A program made the translations under genes and the position numbers. This document shows, in pieces, positions 1 to 6,238 of a DNA stretch of 15,348 bases. The notes beneath the pieces are model-generated. The model saw only the letters and a program-made list of their open reading frames with translations. It did no database searches and was not told where the DNA came from. Origin of the DNA: an uncultured Pseudomonadota bacterium (GTDB taxonomy: Bacteria > Pseudomonadota > Gammaproteobacteria > Burkholderiales > Burkholderiaceae); assembly GCA_946480245.1 (NCBI GenBank), contig CAMLIZ010000111.1, forward strand, positions 1 through 15,348, in the 5' to 3' direction. Positions within the stretch are counted from its first letter, which is position 1. Every line of letters starts with the position of its first letter.

Positions 1-526
1 GCCATTGGCCGAAGCTGTCGCGGTGGCTGAAGATGCGCTCCTTGGCGCGCGCCTTCTCCTCGTCGCGGCGCGCGCCGCCGATCAGCGCATCGAAGCGGTG
101 CTCCTCGATCGCCTCGAGCAAGGTCACCGTCTGGTGGCCGTTGCGCGATTCCAGTGGCGAGCTCAGGCGCACGGTGCCGCGCTTGATGCTGTCCTCCAGG
201 TGGCCCACCACGAGGCGCTCACCCATCTCGGCCACGCGTCGGTCGCGGAATTCGATCACTTCCGGAAAGTTGTGGCCGGTGTCCACGTGCAGCAGGGGGA
301 ACGGCAGCTTGCCCTTGAAGTCATTGCCCGCAATGCGCGTCTTGAAGGCCTTCTCGGCCAGGCGCAGGACCACGCACGAATCCTTGCCGCCGGAGAACAG
401 CAGCGCCGGGCGCTCGAACGAGGCGGCCACCTCGCGCAGGATGAAGATCGCTTCCTCTTCCAGCCAATCAAGATGGCTGTGGTCGAGTTGCGGCAGCAGC
501 TGGTCGACGCTGACAGGGGCGTTCAT
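1..526 (-). CDS. cysD: Sulfate adenylyltransferase subunit 2 (CysD), 3' end missing
   Basis: This is the small, catalytic subunit of ATP sulfurylase, which with the GTPase CysN makes adenosine 5'-phosphosulfate (APS) from sulfate and ATP in the cytoplasm. The first 175 codons are present and the gene runs off the left edge; family members are about 300 residues. The SGGKDS loop (residues 45-50) of the N-type ATP pyrophosphatase fold is visible, followed by the HVDTGHNFPEV block and, near the edge, an FSHRDSFGQW-type block typical of CysD. The ATG (526-524) shares its A with the cysH stop codon, and a GGAG lies 7-8 bases upstream inside the cysH 3' end, so translation is probably coupled. cysN is expected beyond the edge but cannot be seen. 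Confidence 0.95.
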   Translation of the reverse strand, partial: MNAPVSVDQLLPQLDHSHLDWLEEEAIFILREVAASFERPALLFSGGKDSCVVLRLAEKAFKTRIAGNDFKGKLPFPLLHVDTGHNFPEVIEFRDRRVAEMGERLVVGHLEDSIKRGTVRLSSPLESRNGHQTVTLLEAIEEHRFDALIGGARRDEEKARAKERIFSHRDSFGQW

Positions 527-1275
527 CAACGGGCTCCAATAATCGATACGGCGGGCGCTTCTTCGTGCTTCACGTGCAGCCCGCACTCCTTGGCCTTTTC
601 ATCCTCCCACCACCAGCGGCCGGCGCGGAAGTCCTCCCCCACGGCGATGGCGCGCGTGCAGGGTGCGCAGCCGATGCTGGGCATGAACTGGTCATGCAGC
701 GGGTTGTACGGCACGTCGAAGGTCTGGATGTAGTGCCACACCTCGTTCCAGCTCCAGTCGGCGAGCGGGTTCAGCTTGAGGCGGCCGTGGTCGTCGGTCT
801 CCTCGAAGGGAACCTCGCCGCGGTTGGCGCTTTGCTCCCGGCGCAGCCCGGTCACCCAGGCACTGCGCTGCGCCAGCATGCGTGCCAGCGGTTCGAGCTT
901 GCGGATGCTGCAGCAGGCCTTGCGCAGATCGATGCTCTCGTACATCGCCTTTTCGCCGTGGTCGCGCACGAAACGGATCACCGCCTCGGTCTTCGGCTGG
1001 TACAGCTCAATGGCCAGGCCATAGCGCTGCTCGATGCGCGGGATCAGCGCGAGCGTCTCGTCGTGCAGCTTGCCGGTCTCGAGGGTGCCGATCGCTATCG
1101 GCAACTGCGCGCGGGCGACCAGGTCGGTGACCACCATGTCCTCGGCGCCCAGGCTGGTGGCCTGCACGATGCGTCCGGCATGCCCCGCGGCGGCTTCGCG
1201 CAGCAGGCGCAGCGCGTTCTCCACCTTGGCGTCGAAATCAGGCGACTTGTGCGCGTAGAGGGCGATCGCGCTCAT
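526..1275 (-). CDS. cysH: Assimilatory adenylylsulfate (APS) reductase, CysH family
   Basis: This 249-residue enzyme reduces activated sulfate to sulfite. The SLGAEDMV segment near residue 41 is the phosphate-binding region of the CysH fold. Cys121-Cys122 (KACCSIRK) and Cys203-x2-Cys206 (GCAPC) form the CC...CxxC set that binds a [4Fe-4S] cluster in bacterial APS reductases and is absent from E. coli-type PAPS reductases. The nucleophilic Cys of the ECGLH motif is at 231. The probable substrate is therefore APS with thioredoxin as reductant, although such genes are often labelled PAPS reductase. The start overlaps the upstream DUF934 stop by four bases (ATGA), with a GGGGGA ribosome-binding site in front. 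No cysC-like APS kinase is visible, which fits but does not prove an APS route. Confidence 0.94.
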   Translation of the reverse strand: MSAIALYAHKSPDFDAKVENALRLLREAAAGHAGRIVQATSLGAEDMVVTDLVARAQLPIAIGTLETGKLHDETLALIPRIEQRYGLAIELYQPKTEAVIRFVRDHGEKAMYESIDLRKACCSIRKLEPLARMLAQRSAWVTGLRREQSANRGEVPFEETDDHGRLKLNPLADWSWNEVWHYIQTFDVPYNPLHDQFMPSIGCAPCTRAIAVGEDFRAGRWWWEDEKAKECGLHVKHEEAPAVSIIGAR

Positions 1276-1802
1276 ATCGCGTCCCCCACCTGCACGAACT
1301 CCACCGCCTTGCGCTCCTCGGGCGGGCGCGCGAACAGCGGACGCGGCTCGCGCACATCGCCCTGGTAGTGGCCGGCGAAGAAGCTCAACGCGCGCTCGGC
1401 GTATTCACGCTTCTGGTCGCCGCGCAGCACCACGGTGTCGAAGCCGGTGCGGCGCATCATCGGCAGCATGTCGACCAGCACGTGGCCCGTGGCGCGCACC
1501 TCGCCCGCGAAGCGGAAACGCTCGCGCAGCAGATGTGCCTGGCTATAGGCGCGGCCGTCGGTCCAGGCCGGAAACTCGAGCGCCACCAGCGCGAAACGCG
1601 GCAGGTCCGCTTCCAGCGTCTCGATGTCGACGTGGTTGGGCACCGCCACGCCCGTGGGCAGCCCCGCCGGCCAGCTGTCGCGCACGGCGTGCCATTGCTC
1701 CAGCGTGAGCACCTGGTACGGCTGCGGCAGCGGGTTGGGCATCGGGCCGTCCTCGCCGGGCGCCGAATGCCAGGGATCGTTGTGCTTGTCGATGAACTTC
1801 AT
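1272..1802 (-). CDS. DUF934 protein of the sulfite reductase operon
   Basis: This 176-residue protein resembles the DUF934 family, which in proteobacteria sits between cysI and cysH. The conserved C-terminal half includes a FPAWTDGRAYSQA segment (78-89), an LLRERFRFAGEVRATGHVL stretch and a DMLPMMRRTGFD segment (111-122). Its biochemical role is not established. It contains no cysteine, so it cannot ligate an iron-sulfur cluster through thiolates. The ATG at 1802 is preferred over the longer open frame because a GAGGA ribosome-binding site, merged with the cysI stop codon, lies about 6 bases upstream. A helper role for the sulfite reductase, such as assembly or electron delivery, is only inferred from the conserved position. 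Confidence 0.9.
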   Translation of the reverse strand: MKFIDKHNDPWHSAPGEDGPMPNPLPQPYQVLTLEQWHAVRDSWPAGLPTGVAVPNHVDIETLEADLPRFALVALEFPAWTDGRAYSQAHLLRERFRFAGEVRATGHVLVDMLPMMRRTGFDTVVLRGDQKREYAERALSFFAGHYQGDVREPRPLFARPPEERKAVEFVQVGDAI

Positions 1803-1812
1803 CGTGTTGTCC

Positions 1813-3498
1813 TCAGGCGGTGACGTGGCGCTGCTCATCGGCAGCCGCCTTGAACGGCGCGATGCCGATGCGGCGCACGGTGTCGATGAAGCGCTCGGCC
1901 GCGGCGCGTTCGCGCTTGTAGGTGGTGACAAGCGCCTCGATCACGTCGGGCACTTCGTCCGCGGCGAACGACGGGCCGATCACCTTGCCGGCCACCGACG
2001 GGCCGCTCAAGGTGGAGCCATCGGAGCCGGCCAGCGAGATCTGGTACCACTCCTTGCCATCCTTGTCGACGCCGAGCACGCCGATGTGCCCGCTGTGATG
2101 GTGGCCGCAGGAGTTGATGCAGCCGCTGATGTGCAGGTCGATGTCGCCGATGTCGTACAGCTCGTCCAGATCCTGGAAGCGCTCGGTGATCTCGGCCGCG
2201 ATCGGGATCGAGCGCGCATTGGCCAGCGCGCAGAAGTCGCCGCCGGGGCAGGCGATCATGTCGGTGAGTAAGCCGATGTTCGGCGTGGCGAAGCTGTTGT
2301 CGCGCGCGGCCTGCCACAGCGCAAACAGCTCGTCCTGGCGCACCCAGGGCAGCAGCAGGTTCTGGTCGTGCGTGACGCGCAGCTCGCCATGGCTGAAGCG
2401 GTCGGCAATGCCGGCGGCTGCGTCCATCTGCGCGTCGGTCACGTCGCCCGGTGCCTGGCCCACGCGCTTCAGCGACAGCGTCACCGCGCGGTAGCCGGGC
2501 AGGCGGTGCGGGTGCACGTTGCGCTCGAGCCAGCGCTGGAACGCGACGGGCGCATCTGCAGGCGCGGACCAGGCCTGCGTCGTCGGGCGCAGGCCTTGCG
2601 GATCGACGAAACACGCCGCCACGCGGTCGAACTCGGCCTGCGGGATAACGTGTTCCTGCCCGTGCGCGTCGCGCTGCAGGATGTCGCGGAATTCCGCGTG
2701 CACCGCGTCGACGAACTTCTGCCCTTCGGCCTTGACGAGGATCTTGATGCGCGCCTTGAACTTGTTGTCGCGCCGGCCGTAGCGGTTGTACACGCGAACG
2801 ATCGCCTCGATGAACACGAGGATCTGCTGCCATGGCACGAAGTCGCTCATCAGCGTGCCGATGACTGGCGTGCGCCCCATGCCCCCGCCGGCCAGCACCT
2901 CAAAGCCCACCGCGCCTGCCGCGTCGCGCTTGAGCTGCAGGCCGATGTCATGCCAGCCAATCGCTGCGCGGTCTTCCCTGGCGCCGCTGACGGCGATCTT
3001 GAACTTGCGCGGCAGGAATGCGAACTCGGGGTGCAGCGAGCTCCACTGCCGCATGATTTCGCAGTAGGGCCGCGGATCGACGATCTCGTCGGCCGCAATG
3101 CCGGCGAGTGCGTCGCTGGTGATGTTGCGGATGCAATTGCCGCTGGTCTGAATGCCGTGCATGCTCACCGACGCCAGCAGATCCATCACGTCGGCCGCGC
3201 GCGGCAGCGGGATCCAGTTGAACTGGCAGTTCTGGCGCGTCGTGAAGTGCGCATAGTTCTTGTCGAACTCGCGCGCAATGCGCGCCAGCATGCGCAGCTG
3301 CGTACTGCTGAGCTCGCCATACGGCACCGCGATGCGGGTCATCGGCGCATGGCGCTGGATGTACCAACCGTTCTGCAACCGCAGCGGCAGGAACTCCTCG
3401 TTGGACAGCTCGCCGCGCAAGTGCCGCTCCAGCTGGTCGCGGAATTGCGCCGCGCGCGTCTGCACGAACTGGCGGTCGAATTCGGTGTACTGGTACAT
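1813..3498 (-). CDS. cysI: Sulfite (nitrite/sulfite) reductase haemoprotein, CysI type
   Basis: This 561-residue siroheme/[4Fe-4S] enzyme catalyses six-electron reduction of sulfite to sulfide. Two ferredoxin-like half-domains are seen, the first with NGWYIQRHAPM (43-53) and TSGNCIRNITSD (118-129). The cluster and siroheme ligands are Cys417 and Cys423 (ACPGGDFC) plus Cys460 and Cys464 (GCINSCG). The length matches the betaproteobacterial nitrite/sulfite reductase form. No cysJ flavoprotein partner lies beside it, so the electron donor may be a ferredoxin or a distant reductase. The ATG at 3498 gives the usual MYQYTEFD N-terminus, but no purine-rich ribosome-binding site precedes it. It starts 11 bases after the permease stop, so coupling is likely. 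The open frame continues upstream to 4281 only as an out-of-frame shadow of the permease gene. Confidence 0.93.
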   Translation of the reverse strand: MYQYTEFDRQFVQTRAAQFRDQLERHLRGELSNEEFLPLRLQNGWYIQRHAPMTRIAVPYGELSSTQLRMLARIAREFDKNYAHFTTRQNCQFNWIPLPRAADVMDLLASVSMHGIQTSGNCIRNITSDALAGIAADEIVDPRPYCEIMRQWSSLHPEFAFLPRKFKIAVSGAREDRAAIGWHDIGLQLKRDAAGAVGFEVLAGGGMGRTPVIGTLMSDFVPWQQILVFIEAIVRVYNRYGRRDNKFKARIKILVKAEGQKFVDAVHAEFRDILQRDAHGQEHVIPQAEFDRVAACFVDPQGLRPTTQAWSAPADAPVAFQRWLERNVHPHRLPGYRAVTLSLKRVGQAPGDVTDAQMDAAAGIADRFSHGELRVTHDQNLLLPWVRQDELFALWQAARDNSFATPNIGLLTDMIACPGGDFCALANARSIPIAAEITERFQDLDELYDIGDIDLHISGCINSCGHHHSGHIGVLGVDKDGKEWYQISLAGSDGSTLSGPSVAGKVIGPSFAADEVPDVIEALVTTYKRERAAAERFIDTVRRIGIAPFKAAADEQRHVTA

Positions 3499-3509
3499 GA
3501 GTGCGTGAG

Positions 3510-4277
3510 TCAGTGGATCACTTTGAGGCCGGCGGTCACGAGCGACACGCACAGCACTGCGCGCGTCAGCTTCTCGGGCATCGACTTCGTGAGTTGCGCG
3601 CCGATCCAGATGCCGGGCAGCGAGCCGATCAGCAGCGCGGAAAGCAGTCCCCAGTCGATGTTGCCGAGCGCGGCGTGGCCGATACCGGCCACCAGGGTCA
3701 GGGGTACGGCGTGCGCGATGTCGGTGCCTACCAGGCGCTGCGCGGGCAGGCGAGGGTACAGCAGCAGGATCAGCGTGGCGCCGATCGCGCCGGCGCCGAT
3801 CGAGCTGAGGGACACCAGCACGCCAAGCACCAAGCCCGCCGCCACGGTGAGCAGCGGCTTGCGCGCGGGCGGGATCCAGGCTTCGAGCTTCAGGCCCACC
3901 CGGTGCCAGGCCTGACGGTAGGCCACGGTCACGGCGGTGAGCAGCAACGCGATGCCGAGCGAGAACGTCAGCGTGCTCATCGAGCCCTTGCTGATGCCCG
4001 TGGTGTGCATCCACGCCAGCGTGGCCAGCGCGGCAGGGATGCTGCCGGCCAGCAGCAGGCCCAGGATGCGGTACTCCACATGCCCGTGGCGGTGATGCGC
4101 CACCGACCCGCTGATCTTGGTGACTGCGGCAAACCACAGATCGGTGCCGATCGCCACCGCCGGGTTCAGCTTGAACACGCCGATCAGCAGCGGCGTCATC
4201 AGCGAGCCGCCGCCGACGCCGGTGAGGCCGACCACGGCGCCGACGCCGAATCCGCTGAAGATCGCCAGCCAGTCCAT
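3510..4277 (-). CDS. TauE/SafE-family membrane permease heading the cys operon
   Basis: This protein of 255 residues has about eight hydrophobic segments. It carries the glycine-rich GLTGVGGGSLMTPLL signature after the first helix and a related GVLVSLSSIGAGAIGA repeat midway, as in the TauE/SafE (DUF81) family of sulfite, sulfonate or sulfate transporters. Being first in the sulfur operon suggests sulfate or sulfite transport. Uptake is plausible because an actinobacterial cys cluster also carries a permease of this kind, but export of toxic sulfite is equally possible. I chose the ATG at 4277 (MDWLAIF) because a GGGG lies about 6 bases upstream and family members begin close to the first helix; an ATG at 4307 would add ten residues. 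Confidence 0.88.
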   Translation of the reverse strand: MDWLAIFSGFGVGAVVGLTGVGGGSLMTPLLIGVFKLNPAVAIGTDLWFAAVTKISGSVAHHRHGHVEYRILGLLLAGSIPAALATLAWMHTTGISKGSMSTLTFSLGIALLLTAVTVAYRQAWHRVGLKLEAWIPPARKPLLTVAAGLVLGVLVSLSSIGAGAIGATLILLLYPRLPAQRLVGTDIAHAVPLTLVAGIGHAALGNIDWGLLSALLIGSLPGIWIGAQLTKSMPEKLTRAVLCVSLVTAGLKVIH

Positions 4278-4305
4278 GCAAACCCCAATGGTCGCGCCCG
4301 GGCCC

Positions 4306-4385
4306 ATTCCCGTCGGGGGAATGTACGGAGGCGCTATATGTTTTGGAAGAACAGAAAAGTTGATTGATTATTCTGATTCCGCATG
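4306..4385 (-). promoter_or_regulatory. Probable cys operon promoter and leader hairpin
   Basis: The tract 4331-4385 is strikingly AT-rich for this genome and lies just upstream of the minus-strand cys operon. Read on the minus strand it offers a -10-like CATATAGC near 4339-4332 but no good -35, as expected of an activator-dependent promoter. A TTATTCT element at 4368-4374 resembles part of the CysB sites known from enterobacteria. Just downstream of the presumed start is a perfect 6-bp inverted repeat, ATTCCC/GGGAAT, at 4306-4311 and 4317-4322, in the untranslated leader. CysB control is inferred from the regulon, not shown. Confidence 0.4.
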
Positions 4386-4438
4386 AACACTCCGCGGCCC
4401 GGCGGCGACTCTTTCCGGGCGGGCCGCTGCCGCTTCCC

Positions 4439-4444
4439 TAGAAT
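4439..4444 (+). promoter_or_regulatory. -10 box of the patatin-like gene, leaderless type
   Basis: A TAGAAT hexamer inside CCCTAGAAT ends exactly 8 bases before the ATG at 4453. Transcription would start about 2 bases before the ATG, leaving essentially no leader. No ribosome-binding site is present and no convincing -35 lies 16-19 bases upstream. Confidence 0.5.
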
Positions 4445-4452
4445 GTCTGCCG

Positions 4453-5376
4453 ATGTTTCGCCTGTCTCGCCGCGCGGCCCTCGGATTCGGCGCCGCCGCG
4501 ATGGCGCTGGCAGGCTGCCAGACGCCGCTTCCGCCTGCCCCGCTGCCGGGGGTGGTCGCCCCACCGCCAGGGCCGACAAAGCCGCCGCGCCCGCCACGCA
4601 TCGGCCTGGCGTTGGGCGGCGGCGCGGCCCGTGGATTCGCGCACATTGGTGTGATCCAGGTACTCGAAGAGCATGGCATCCGGCCCGACCTGGTGGTGGG
4701 CACGTCGGCAGGCAGCTTGGTGGCGGCGCTCTACGCCGCCGGCCATGGCGGTGCGGACTTGGGCAACCTGGCCAAGACGATGGACGAGGGGTCCATCACC
4801 GACTGGGCCTTTCCTGGCCGGGCGTTGATCCGCGGTGAGGCGCTGGCTCGCTACGTGCGTGAGCACACCGGCGGCCAGATGATCGAGCAGATGAAGCTCC
4901 CGCTGGGCATCGTGGCCACCGACCTCGACAGCGGACAGCCTATCCTGTTCCAGCGCGGCGATCCCGGTACCGCGGTGCGCGCGTCCAGCGCGGTTCCCGC
5001 GGTGTTCGAGCCGGTGAAAATTGGCGGGCGCGAGTACGTGGACGGGGGCCTCGTGTCTCCGGTGCCGGTGCGCTTTGCACGCCAGATGGGCGCCGAACTG
5101 GTGGTCGCGGTGGACATCTCGGCGGCCCCGGAGGGCAACGCCACGGGCGACGCGATGCGAATGCTGCTGCAGACCTTCGCGATCATGGGCCGTAGCATCA
5201 ACCAGTATGAGCTGCGCGAGGCCGACATCGTGCTGAGGCCGCAGCTCAAGGGTGTGTCGAGCGCCGACTTCACGGTGCGGGCACGCTCCATTCAGGCGGG
5301 GCGGGAGGTGACGCAGGCGATGCTGCCGTCACTGCAGGCCCGCATCGCGGCACTGACCAAGCCGGCGGGCCCGTGA
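4453..5376 (+). CDS. Patatin-like phospholipase lipoprotein, RssA-like
   Basis: This 307-residue protein is a predicted serine lipid acyl hydrolase with a patatin Ser-Asp dyad. Residues 1-22 form a lipoprotein signal with lipobox LAGC and the lipidated Cys at 22. The stretch LSRRAALGFG also resembles a twin-arginine signal, so Tat export is possible. A proline-rich linker (24-48) leads to the catalytic domain. There, the oxyanion loop GGGAARG is at 55-61, the nucleophile motif GTSAG at 83-87 (Ser85) and the DGG motif at 197-199 (Asp197). The lipid anchor suggests action at the inner or outer membrane, on phospholipids or other esters not determined by sequence. It diverges from the cys operon and converges on the phasin gene, so it is probably monocistronic. 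Confidence 0.9.
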   Translation: MFRLSRRAALGFGAAAMALAGCQTPLPPAPLPGVVAPPPGPTKPPRPPRIGLALGGGAARGFAHIGVIQVLEEHGIRPDLVVGTSAGSLVAALYAAGHGGADLGNLAKTMDEGSITDWAFPGRALIRGEALARYVREHTGGQMIEQMKLPLGIVATDLDSGQPILFQRGDPGTAVRASSAVPAVFEPVKIGGREYVDGGLVSPVPVRFARQMGAELVVAVDISAAPEGNATGDAMRMLLQTFAIMGRSINQYELREADIVLRPQLKGVSSADFTVRARSIQAGREVTQAMLPSLQARIAALTKPAGP

Positions 5377-5410
5377 AAAAAGAAAAGCCCGACGCACAGC
5401 ATCGGGCTTG
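5377..5410 (-). terminator. Intrinsic terminator of the phasin transcript
   Basis: A perfect 8-bp stem, AAGCCCGA (5385-5392) with TCGGGCTT (5402-5409), encloses a 9-base loop. On the minus strand it is followed at once by TTTTCTTTTTT, a classic U-tract. On the plus strand no T-run follows, so it ends the phasin transcript rather than that of the patatin gene. It abuts the patatin stop codon, which separates the converging units. Confidence 0.85.
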
Positions 5411-5541
5411 AAGGTACCTTGAAAGGGATTTCGAGAGGTACCGAGGAGACAACCTTTCAGGGAGACCGCACGGCTCGTGCGCCGCGGTAACCCGTAGATG
5501 CGGCGGCGGTCGAAAAGTTCAATGGCCGCCGTCTCAATCTG
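5411..5541 (-). ncRNA. Phasin 3' untranslated region, possible 3'-derived small RNA
   Basis: About 130 bases separate the phasin stop from its terminator and hold no credible gene. On the minus strand this stretch includes GTCTCCTC, complementary to Shine-Dalgarno sequences, and two GGTACC palindromes, then the strong terminator hairpin. That layout resembles small RNAs processed from mRNA 3' ends. A weak promoter-like TTGAAC/ATCTAC pair with 17-base spacing lies at 5522-5494. The small RNA idea is inference; the region may be only a long 3' tail. Confidence 0.25.
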
Positions 5542-6108
5542 TCAGGCTGCGGCGGTGGCGCGCTTGCCCTTGGCGGGCGTGGCAGCCTGGCTGGCCTTCA
5601 CGGCGGTGGCAGTCATCGCCTGGATGTTCGCTTCGGCCATGTCGGCAGCCTGCTTGGCGGCCTTGTGCACGCTTTCGTACGCGTTGTTGGCGGCCGACAC
5701 GGCCGACTTCACCAGCGCGACGGCGTTTTCGGTGCCGGCCGGGGCGTTCTTCACGGCGCTGTCCACCAGGCTCATGAAGTTGCTTTGGGTGTCGGCCAGG
5801 CGGGACTCGGCAACCTTCACCACTTCGGCATTGGTGGCAGCGGCGATGTCATACACGTGGCGGTTGTAGGCGGCGGCCTTCTCGGCCACCGGTTGCAGCA
5901 GACCGCTTTGCAGCGCGACCAGTTCTTGCGCATCCTTCACCGACAGGGCGGCGGTGGTATTTTCCGCAGCTTCGGTCAGTGCGGTCTTCGCGACTTGGAG
6001 GTTCAGCTCGACGAGCTTTTCCACGCCTTCGAAGGCCTTGTTCGTCAAGCCGAACAGGGTTTCGAGGTTGGCTTTGTGGGCGGCGAGCAGTTGTTCGGCG
6101 GTCAGCAT
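5542..6108 (-). CDS. phaP: Phasin, polyhydroxyalkanoate granule-coating protein
   Basis: This 188-residue, alanine- and lysine-rich, almost wholly helical protein lacks cysteine. Its N-terminus ([21 protein letters not shown]) and the following pattern match phasin family proteins of PHA-producing Burkholderiales. Such proteins coat intracellular polyester granules through amphipathic helices and control granule size and number. The C-terminus (about 170-188) is a short Ala/Lys tail including PAKGKRA, mildly like basic DNA-binding tails of other granule proteins, but too short to claim that function. The ATG at 6108 is supported by a GGAG about 8 bases upstream; the longer open frame enters the promoter. 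Paired dyads around the promoter suggest repression by PhaR. PHA synthase genes are not in the window. Confidence 0.92.
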   Translation of the reverse strand: MLTAEQLLAAHKANLETLFGLTNKAFEGVEKLVELNLQVAKTALTEAAENTTAALSVKDAQELVALQSGLLQPVAEKAAAYNRHVYDIAAATNAEVVKVAESRLADTQSNFMSLVDSAVKNAPAGTENAVALVKSAVSAANNAYESVHKAAKQAADMAEANIQAMTATAVKASQAATPAKGKRATAAA

Positions 6109-6144
6109 GGCAGGGCTCCAGGGTATGAGGGGGTCGGGAAGTGT

Positions 6145-6159
6145 TGCTGCAGCGCAGCA
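6145..6159 (-). promoter_or_regulatory. Putative PhaR operator O1, downstream of phasin start site
   Basis: TGCTGC-AGC-GCAGCA is a perfect 6-bp dyad with a 3-base centre. It sits immediately downstream of the predicted phasin transcription start, where a bound repressor would block initiation. PhaR proteins are known to bind TGC/GCA-rich dyads near phasin promoters and to be released when PHA granules form. Confidence 0.6.
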
Positions 6160-6167
6160 TGAACGGA

Positions 6168-6195
6168 AGTATATGGATCGCCGATCCCATTGCAA
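6168..6195 (-). promoter_or_regulatory. Phasin sigma70-like promoter
   Basis: On the minus strand a -35 element TTGCAA (6195-6190) is followed after 16 bases by the -10 element TATACT (6173-6168), placing the start near 6161 with a leader of about 50 bases. The two operator-like dyads lie immediately on either side of this promoter. Confidence 0.6.
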
Positions 6196-6201
6196 GCTCT
6201 T

Positions 6202-6220
6202 TTTGTTGCAGCGCAGCAAA
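6202..6220. promoter_or_regulatory. Putative PhaR operator O2, upstream of the phasin -35
   Basis: TTTGTTGC-AGC-GCAGCAAA is an 8-bp dyad with a single mismatch and the same AGCGCAGCA core as O1. The two centres are about 59 bp apart. O2 lies just upstream of the phasin -35 and only 19 bases before the divergent deacetylase ATG, so it could also act on that gene. Confidence 0.6.
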
Positions 6221-6238
6221 CTAGAGGGAGCTGACTAG

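Noticed and set aside
2368..3915. 515-codon plus-strand open frame across cysI and the permease gene
   Set aside because: It crosses two genuine minus-strand genes and has antisense-like composition.
3499..4281. Long N-terminal extension of the cysI open frame (822 codons in all)
   Set aside because: It lies in another frame of the TauE/SafE gene, gives Arg/His-rich non-membrane sequence, and family members start at MYQYTEFD.
5385..5409. Hairpin considered as terminator of the plus-strand patatin gene
   Set aside because: No T-run follows on the plus strand; the U-tract exists only in the minus-strand direction.
5270..5452. Small minus-strand open frame beyond the phasin gene
   Set aside because: It crosses the intrinsic terminator and the patatin 3' end, and lacks a ribosome-binding site or conserved features.
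6109..6219. Phasin start upstream of 6108
   Set aside because: The extension would translate the promoter and operator region; the ATG at 6108 has a good ribosome-binding site and the family N-terminus.
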